A stretch of DNA of 46,052 nt from contig CAJTVM010000012.1 of the NCBI GenBank assembly GCA_910579595.1, positions 1-46,052 of the forward strand, in the 5' to 3' direction. The DNA is from an uncultured Oscillospiraceae bacterium (GTDB taxonomy: Bacteria; Bacillota; Clostridia; Oscillospirales; Oscillospiraceae). Positions 40,952 to 46,052 of this stretch are shown one piece after another (the stretch's first letter is position 1; every line of letters starts with the position of its first letter). Made by a program: the position numbers and the translations under genes. Under the pieces are notes generated by a model that saw nothing but the letters and a program-made list of their open reading frames with translations, did no database searches and was not told where the DNA came from.

Positions 40952-42040
40952 GCCAGCCCTGGCAGATAAGGTGGGCGCGACCTTGTGAGGGCCAGTATAT
41001 CTCGCATCAATCCCGTGATTCTCAAAAATTAGCGGCTGATGCCCATGTTCCTGTGCCCGCAATGTCCCCGAGACATCCTCCGAACATTCCATGACGCTGC
41101 CGCCCTGGTCATTTAAACACAGGATGGATAGCATTGTATTTCCGCTGGTTAAAGTGGGGGCCACCTCCTCGTGGTAGCCAATACTCCCGGCGGACGGCCC
41201 CGCCCCGGCACAGAAACCCGCGGCGAACACTAACCCGCCCGGTTTGGCCTCGCCGCTGTTGATGGTGGGGGACACGCCCCCCGGCGCGGTGATCCGGGCC
41301 TGCTGGGTGTCCCACGGGGTGAGACAGGCGCCATCCCCATCGGCACCGGCATCGAATACCAGCCCGCCGGGGTTCCGCCCGCCGCAGCCATCGGCCCCCG
41401 CCAGGGTGGGCGCGGTGCCCTCCGGCGTAAAGACACGGGTCTGCTGGGTGTCCCAGGGGTTCAGGCACTCTGCCACAAAAGTCTGTTGTTTTATCCCTGG
41501 CTGCGCCGCCAGGGCTCCCGCTACATCGTGCAGATCCCGGACTTCATCCCTCTGATTTGCCGCAAAGGCCGTCACCGCCCCGGCATCCGGGATTGGCGTG
41601 ATGTACACCGTCAGCCCCGCCTGGGCCTTCAACGCCATCTCCAGCTGGGGCGGCAGGGGCTTGCCCCGCTCCCGGGCCCGGCGCAGGATACCCAGGCAGG
41701 CTCTCCGGCTCAAATAATATTTGCGGGGCGGTGAGTCCTCCAAAATCTGCGACAACGTATATACGTTTTCTGCGTTGCGGGGTGCGGGGCCAGTATTGAG
41801 CATCCAAGACCCTCCAAGCCAGGGAGAAAGAATCTCCCACTCGTATTCGCCCAGCAAATTGCCATGGCCAGGGGTGAGGTCGAGGGACATGAACGGTATC
41901 GCAACTAATTTTACAGATCTCCTCGAGGACGATCCGGAAGTCCTCCCCCTTGGGCGAGCCCGAGCTGAAGGCGCCTGGCACATTTTCCCAGCATAGGAAT
42001 CTTGGGCGAATAGACACACCTGTCCGTCCGCGTTGTACAT
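40947..42040 (-). pseudogene. 5' part of the second methyltransferase ORF, cut by the transposon
   Basis: From ATG 42040 the frame runs to the junction at 40947 and then reads 18 foreign codons (ending at 40892) inside the transposon. The first ~130 residues (MYNADGQVCLFAQDSYAGKM; LSQILEDSPPRKYYLSRRAC; LRRARERGKPLPPQLEMALK) overlap the first methyltransferase ORF in another frame. The rest is a low-complexity array of short units sharing a (V/T)(A/S)PT(L/I) core (for example GTAPTLAGADG, GVSPTINSGEA, EVAPTLTSGNT), with PWDTQQTRV/PWDTQQARI also repeated. Such units are known from phage and ICE cytosine methyltransferases between the catalytic core and motif IX, where target recognition resides. 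The missing end with motifs IX-X is at 31842-32300. Confidence 0.8.
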
Positions 42041-42359
42041 CTGCCGCTCTCATCTCCTTTACAATGCGTGTTTGCTCCATAAACAGGCCGGATCTGGCTC
42101 CCGCAAGACCTGCCCGGGTGGGGGATGCCACAGAGAGATCTTGACAGGGTGAGCCCCCGCAGATGATGTCCACCGGGGGCAGTTTGGCCCCGTCCAGCTT
42201 GGTGATATCCCCCACATGGATCATGTTGGGGAAGTGTTTTTTTGTCACCTGGATGGGGAACGTCTCGATTTCGCTGGCCCAGACTGGGGTGATGCCGCTG
42301 CGTACCGCCGCCAGGGGGAAGCCGCCGATGCCGTCAAAGAGGCTTCCCATGGTCAGCAT
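41544..42359 (-). CDS. DNA (cytosine-5) methyltransferase, catalytic part (motifs I-VIII)
   Basis: A 271-residue protein with a clear SAM-binding motif I (GSLFDGIGGFPLAAV), catalytic motif IV with the Cys nucleophile (ICGGSPCQDLSVAS), motif VI (FLCWENVPGAFSSG) and motif VIII (PQRRKRIYVVADFGG). It ends in a low-complexity tail and has no motifs IX-X, which in this locus are encoded by the second ORF (40947-42040 plus 31842-32300), overlapping this one by about 500 bp in another frame. A comparable two-chain arrangement is known for M.AquI. With the second ORF split by the transposon, this half is likely inactive. It overlaps the gene at 42353 by 7 bp. Confidence 0.8.
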   Translation of the reverse strand: MLTMGSLFDGIGGFPLAAVRSGITPVWASEIETFPIQVTKKHFPNMIHVGDITKLDGAKLPPVDIICGGSPCQDLSVASPTRAGLAGARSGLFMEQTRIVKEMRAADVQRGRTGVSIRPRFLCWENVPGAFSSGSPKGEDFRIVLEEICKISCDTVHVPRPHPWPWQFAGRIRVGDSFSLAWRVLDAQYWPRTPQRRKRIYVVADFGGLTAPQILFEPESLPGYPAPGPGAGQAPAAPAGDGVEGPGGADGVHHANPGCRGGDGLCGKSEG

Positions 42360-42721
42360 GGCCCCTCCATAGCGGGGCCGGGAGGCTGGCCCTGTTCATT
42401 CATGGGATGACCATCGCCAATATCCAGCCCCCTGTCCCGGATTTCCCAAAGCATATGCCCGATCTCTCCGCTGTGGTCATAGCCGGTGATCTCAGCTTCC
42501 CAGTAACCGCGAAGTTCAGCCAGCGGATCGTCAAACTGGAGGAGGTACGCTATGCTTTCCTCCGTGCAGGCGTGTACCAGCTCCTCCCTGAGCTGCTGGG
42601 CGGCGGTGATCTCCGGGGCCAGCGCGATCAGCTCGTCGGCGGTCTTTCCCCGCAGCTGGGCCAGGTAATCGTTGTAGTTCCGATCCAGCCGTTTTTGCAA
42701 AATATCAGACTGTTTTATCAT
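42353..42721 (-). CDS. ICE-associated protein, possibly DUF3848-like
   Basis: A 122-residue helical cytosolic protein: ILQKRLDRNYNDYLAQLRGK, ADELIALAPEITAAQQLREE, then YLLQFDDPLAELRGYWEAEI. The pattern of a helix, an ELI-x-x-A-x-EI segment and a terminal helix resembles DUF3848 proteins of ICEs, but I am not sure. It ends inside the start of the methyltransferase gene and follows VirB6 by 20 bp. Confidence 0.6.
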   Translation of the reverse strand: MIKQSDILQKRLDRNYNDYLAQLRGKTADELIALAPEITAAQQLREELVHACTEESIAYLLQFDDPLAELRGYWEAEITGYDHSGEIGHMLWEIRDRGLDIGDGHPMNEQGQPPGPAMEGPC

Positions 42722-42740
42722 GGCCGTTTCCTTTCCGTAT

Positions 42741-43634
42741 TTATTTGATGATCGAGGCGATGACCTTTGTGGTGCTCACCGCCATCTGCGCCGTATGGAC
42801 GGCGGAGGTGAGGCTGGCCTTGGTGGAGGTGTCCAGCCCGAAGGCCCCGGCGATCCGGGGCACCTCCCCCGCGGACAGCATCAGCCCCAGCCCCAGCAGG
42901 GCGTGGTCGCTGAACACCATCAGCCCCGCAGTTAAAATGGTGGCTTGCAGAAAGGCGGTGAGGCACAGCCCCACGATCTGCTTGCACCACTGGGTGAAGC
43001 CGTCCGTGTAGCCCCGGGGGACGCTGAACATATACAGCGCACCCACCGCGATCTGGATCAGCAGGATGCCGCCCCGCTTCAGGTTGGCGAAGAACACCTT
43101 CAGCACGGCATAGGCCATCAAAATCACGCAGAACAGCATCATGATGGGGTTGAAGGCGGGCCCGCCGAAGATGAAATCCACCCCGGAGGCGATGAGTCCC
43201 CCTGGGGTGGTGAGCTTGGTGATGATATTCTGCCCCACGGCCCCGATACTGGTGCCCAGGCCGGTGATGCTGGCGGTGAAGCTGGCCTGCAGCGACACGG
43301 ACAAGGCGTACAGCCGGACGGGGACGGTGGAGAACAGGCTCACCGCCAGAAACCCTTTGAGGCAGTTGATGGCGGTGTGCCGGAGATTGCCCCGGCCCGA
43401 GGAATACTCAATGCCGAACTCGAAACAGGCCACCACCAGGCTCACCCCGAACAGGGCCCAGCCCAGCTGGTTGAAAAATGCCACCAGGGCCTGCACCCAG
43501 GGCAGGTCGAACAGCTCCACCCCCATGTTGCCCATCAGGGCGAAGAACGCGCCCAGGAAGCCCACCGCTTGGCTGTACGCCCAGTCCAGCAACTCGTCCA
43601 GGATGGTGGACGCGACAAAGTCCCAAATAAAAAT
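42741..43634 (-). CDS. VirB6/TrbL-type conjugation membrane protein (DUF6045-like)
   Basis: A polytopic membrane protein of about 297 residues with at least six hydrophobic helices, for example FLGAFFALMGNMGVELFDLP, LGWALFGVSLVVACFEFGIE, FNPIMMLFCVILMAYAVLKV and GGILLIQIAVGALYMFSV. This is the channel-forming VirB6-like component usual in this ICE group. No ATG/GTG/TTG starts the family-like N-terminus (FIWDFVASTILDELLDWAYS); AAGGG lies 7 bases before an ATT at 43634, so a rare ATT start is possible. The open frame runs to an ATG at 43721, but that adds 29 residues that read through a hairpin and into the promoter of the divergent helicase gene. Confidence 0.8.
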   Translation of the reverse strand: MFIWDFVASTILDELLDWAYSQAVGFLGAFFALMGNMGVELFDLPWVQALVAFFNQLGWALFGVSLVVACFEFGIEYSSGRGNLRHTAINCLKGFLAVSLFSTVPVRLYALSVSLQASFTASITGLGTSIGAVGQNIITKLTTPGGLIASGVDFIFGGPAFNPIMMLFCVILMAYAVLKVFFANLKRGGILLIQIAVGALYMFSVPRGYTDGFTQWCKQIVGLCLTAFLQATILTAGLMVFSDHALLGLGLMLSAGEVPRIAGAFGLDTSTKASLTSAVHTAQMAVSTTKVIASIIK

Positions 43635-43662
43635 TGTGAATCCCTTCTTCCTATGGTATAAT
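43634..43662 (+). promoter_or_regulatory. Promoter of the helicase gene
   Basis: TTGTGA (43634-43639), a 17-bp spacer, and a perfect TATAAT (43657-43662) preceded by TGG (extended -10). It points right, toward the ATG at 43720, and overlaps the start region of the VirB6-like gene on the other strand, so the two may interfere. Confidence 0.65.
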
Positions 43663-43664
43663 AG

Positions 43665-43691
43665 TGCCCCCGGTGTTCTGTACCGGGGGCA
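43665..43691 (+). other. 5' leader hairpin of the helicase mRNA
   Basis: TGCCCCCGGT (43665-43674) pairs with ACCGGGGGCA (43682-43691) around a 7-base loop. Transcription should begin within its left arm, so it would lie at the very 5' end of the message and may stabilise it; a role as terminator for the + strand is less likely. Confidence 0.5.
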
Positions 43692-43719
43692 TTTGTGCAG
43701 ATAAAGCGGAGGCGGGCCC

Positions 43720-45867
43720 ATGACCTACAGCGAATTCAAAACCCAATACCGCGTCCGCCTGAACCCCCAGCAGGAGGCGGCGGTGCGGCAAACGGACGGC
43801 CCGGTGCTGCTCCTGGCAGTGCCGGGAAGCGGCAAGACCACCGTGCTGGTCACCCGCCTGGGTTACATGATCTACTGCAAGGGCATCCGCCCGGAGAACA
43901 TCCTCACCGTCACCTACACCGTTGCCGCCACCCGTGACATGAAAGCCCGGTTCGTCCGCTTTTTCGGGGAGGAATACGCGGACAAGCTCACCTTCCGCAC
44001 CATCAACGGCCTGTGCGCGGTGGCCATCCGGTATTATGCCGGGAAAAAGGGCACGGAACCCTTCGCTCTGGCGGACGATGAAGCCCGCATCAACGCTGTG
44101 ATCCGGGAGCTGCTGTCCAAGGGCGGGGGCGGCTATCCCCCGGATCAGCAGGTGAAGGAGGCCCGCACCCACATCACCTACTGCAAAAACATGATGTTCA
44201 CCGACGGGTCGGTGGACGCCCACCAGGTGGACGGCATGGATTTTCCGTCCGTCTACAAGGGTTATCAGGCATTTCTGCTGAAGCACCGCCTCATGGACTT
44301 CGACGATCAGATGGTGTTCACCTACCGCATTTTCCGGCAGCACCCGGAGATTTTGCAGCATTTCCAGCGCCGCTGGCCCTATGTCTGCGTGGACGAGGCT
44401 CAGGACACCTCCAAGATCCAGCACGCCATCCTGCGCCTGCTGGCCTCCCAATCCCGCAACATCTTCATGGTGGGGGACGAGGATCAGAGCATCTACGGCT
44501 TCCGGGCGGCGTGGCCCCAGGCCCTGCTGGAATTTGAGCGGGTGTGGCCGGGGGCCAAGGTGCTGATGATGGAGACCAACTACCGTTCCACCAAGTCCAT
44601 CGTGGAGGCGGCGGACGCATTCATCCGGCGCAACGAGAGCCGCCGCCCCAAGCATATGCGCACTGACAACCCCCAGGGTGCGCCCATCCGGAAGGTGGCG
44701 CTGGCGGACTACAACCGGCAGTACAACTATCTGCTGAAGGTGGCGCAAAACTGCAAGGAGCAGACCGCCGTCCTCTACCGCAACAATGACAGCGCCCTAC
44801 CCCTCATCGACCTGCTGGAGCAGGAGGGCATTCCCTATGCCTGCCGCCAGCGGGAGGGCTTCTTCTTCACCAGCCCCATCGTCCGGGACGTCACCGATAT
44901 GCTGGAGTTCGCCTTTGATGACGCCAACTGGGAGCGGTTTCTGCGGTTCTACTACAAGCTGGATCTGAAAATCAAAAAGCCCATCCTGGCCGGGATGCTC
45001 CGGGGGATGGGCACGGACGAGACGGTGTTCGACCGCCTGTTGGCCAACGAGGGGCTGGAGCCCTGGCAGTACGGGAAGGTGCGGGCGCTCCAGACCCACT
45101 ACTCGAAAATCCCCCAGCTCACCAGCTTCGCCGCCATCCAGCGGCTGGTGAAGTTCATGGGCTACGGGGACTATCTGCGGGAGCAGAAAATGGACACGTC
45201 CAGGCTGGACGTGCTGCTGTCCCTGGCCAATCAAACCCCGGCCACCGGGCCGTTCCTCCTACGGCTGCAAGAGCTGCGGGACACCATTGAGGGCATGGAG
45301 CCTGATCCGGGCTGCCCCTTTGTGCTCTCTACCATCCACGCCAGCAAGGGGCTGGAGTATGACCGGGTGATCCTCATCGACGCGGTGGACGGCACTTTTC
45401 CATCCGACCCGTTCCCCCACGATGACGAGGGACGGGCCGCTTTGGAGGAGGAGCGGCGGTTGTTCTACGTGGGGGCCACCCGGGCCAAACGGGAGCTGGA
45501 TCTGCTTTGCTACGAGAGCCGGTTTGGTGAACCCATGGCGGCGGGCCGCACCTTCATCGACCAGCTTCTGGGCCAGGAAACCACTATTATGGAACCCCAG
45601 CCCACGCCTCAGATTAACCCCCAGCCCAAGCCCAAGAAGGCCAAGCGCCCCGTTTACGAGGACGGCCCCACCCCGGCCCAGCTGGCGAAGCGGATGGAGG
45701 ATTTCATGGCCGGGGCCGAGGTGGTACATAAGCAGTTCGGCAAGGGCGAGATTCTGGGACGGCTGGGCAATATCGCCCTCATCGCCTTTGAGGATATGGA
45801 CGAGACCAAGCGCATTGAGCTGTCCACCTGTCTCAAAAAAGGGCTGATGAAGCTGGCAGGGCAGTGA
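43720..45867 (+). CDS. UvrD/PcrA-like superfamily 1 helicase
   Basis: A 715-residue ATP-dependent DNA helicase. Motifs in order: LNPQQEAAVRQTDGPVLLLA (Q motif), Walker A VPGSGKTTVLVTRL (about 37-50), VCVDEAQDTSKIQH (II), MVGDEDQSIYGFRAAWPQ (III), ETNYRSTKSIVEAA (IV), STIHASKGLEYDRVILIDAV (V), and RRLFYVGATRAKRELDLL (VI). The last ~60 residues (EVVHKQFGKGEILGRLGNIA) are the short C-terminal domain of UvrD/PcrA. It lies on the + strand between two leftward conjugation genes and has its own promoter. It may unwind DNA during ICE replication or transfer, or be an insert; it is complete. Confidence 0.92.
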   Translation: MTYSEFKTQYRVRLNPQQEAAVRQTDGPVLLLAVPGSGKTTVLVTRLGYMIYCKGIRPENILTVTYTVAATRDMKARFVRFFGEEYADKLTFRTINGLCAVAIRYYAGKKGTEPFALADDEARINAVIRELLSKGGGGYPPDQQVKEARTHITYCKNMMFTDGSVDAHQVDGMDFPSVYKGYQAFLLKHRLMDFDDQMVFTYRIFRQHPEILQHFQRRWPYVCVDEAQDTSKIQHAILRLLASQSRNIFMVGDEDQSIYGFRAAWPQALLEFERVWPGAKVLMMETNYRSTKSIVEAADAFIRRNESRRPKHMRTDNPQGAPIRKVALADYNRQYNYLLKVAQNCKEQTAVLYRNNDSALPLIDLLEQEGIPYACRQREGFFFTSPIVRDVTDMLEFAFDDANWERFLRFYYKLDLKIKKPILAGMLRGMGTDETVFDRLLANEGLEPWQYGKVRALQTHYSKIPQLTSFAAIQRLVKFMGYGDYLREQKMDTSRLDVLLSLANQTPATGPFLLRLQELRDTIEGMEPDPGCPFVLSTIHASKGLEYDRVILIDAVDGTFPSDPFPHDDEGRAALEEERRLFYVGATRAKRELDLLCYESRFGEPMAAGRTFIDQLLGQETTIMEPQPTPQINPQPKPKKAKRPVYEDGPTPAQLAKRMEDFMAGAEVVHKQFGKGEILGRLGNIALIAFEDMDETKRIELSTCLKKGLMKLAGQ

Positions 45868-46052
45868 TCACAGCCCCACGATGGTCCAGATGTACAGCGG
45901 GGCGGTGAGGACGAACACCAGGCAGGCGAACAGGATCACCGGGCCCGCCCACTCGAACTGGCCATGTTTCTTATAATCAAAATACGCGAGGCCGACTTTG
46001 CCGAAGAAAGCGATGGCCAGGATCATGTCCAGGGCGGGGAAGACCACGTTGT
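45868..46052 (-). CDS. Partial small membrane protein of the conjugation region (DUF3852-like)
   Basis: The C-terminal ~60 residues of a protein whose start lies beyond the right edge: NVVFPALDMILAIAFFGKVG, a short loop (YFDYKKHGQFEW), and LFACLVFVLTAPLYIWTI with GL before the stop. Two membrane helices joined by a charged loop fit the DUF3852-type proteins found just upstream of VirB6 in these ICEs; a VirB2-pilin-like role is possible but unproven. Its stop is next to the helicase stop (convergent, no gap). Confidence 0.7.
   Translation of the reverse strand, partial: NVVFPALDMILAIAFFGKVGLAYFDYKKHGQFEWAGPVILFACLVFVLTAPLYIWTIVGL

Noticed and set aside
1..46052. tRNA or rRNA genes
   Set aside because: I noticed no tRNA-like cloverleaf or rRNA segments when reading both strands, but I could not run a scan.

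Overview
The window looks like a gut-type Clostridia genome (Oscillospiraceae/Lachnospiraceae-like; an inference from the GC-rich codon use of most genes, the conjugation gene families and the starch genes; no rRNA or other marker is present). It has three layers: a chromosomal starch/cyclodextrin locus, a large integrative conjugative element (ICE), and a Tn554-like transposon that has inserted into the ICE.

Left part (1-2450): a small secreted protein, a DUF6465-like protein, a short XRE-type regulator beside a 12-bp palindrome, and an unrecognised gene broken by a stop codon and a frameshift. Next is a starch/cyclodextrin locus (2456-12132), all on the + strand: a membrane-anchored surface protein with three CBM26-like starch-binding repeats, a sugar-binding lipoprotein, two ABC permeases, a cytoplasmic GH13 cyclomaltodextrinase/neopullulanase, a LacI-type regulator, and a secreted CGTase-like enzyme with TIG and CBM20 domains. 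Together they suggest capture and cleavage of starch outside the cell, import of cyclic or linear maltodextrins, and hydrolysis inside. No transport ATPase is encoded here, so a shared MsmX-type ATPase must be supplied from elsewhere.

From about 12150 to the right edge lies an ICE of the Tn1549/CTn type, almost all on the - strand: VirD4 coupling protein, toprim/DUF3991 primase-like protein, MobP3-type relaxase fused to Sel1 repeats, a ribbon-helix-helix mobilisation protein, a non-coding GC-rich region holding an IncQ-like nic sequence inside an inverted repeat (candidate oriT), several unknown ICE-associated proteins, an M23 peptidase, VirB4, PrgI, a SLOG-fold protein, VirB6/TrbL, and a partial two-helix membrane protein at the edge. 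A UvrD/PcrA-like helicase is embedded on the opposite strand. An internally deleted IS1595-family copy with intact inverted repeats and an 8-10 bp target duplication sits at 23623-24250.

The most interesting part is 32301-40946. This AT-richer, roughly 8.6-kb element carries three overlapping tyrosine recombinases plus a TnpC-like protein (Tn554-type) on the - strand, and one divergent cargo gene: a protein of about 1,068 residues with an unassigned N-terminal domain, a NACHT-type NTPase and a C-terminal pentapeptide-repeat region. That architecture resembles bacterial NACHT/STAND immune proteins, so the element is probably a mobile single-gene anti-phage defence unit. It has split the C-terminal half of a cytosine-5 DNA methyltransferase of the ICE; both junctions can be read to the base around a shared CCTGT. 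The methyltransferase is itself unusual, being encoded by two ORFs that overlap in different frames: motifs I-VIII in one, target-recognition repeats and motifs IX-X in the other.
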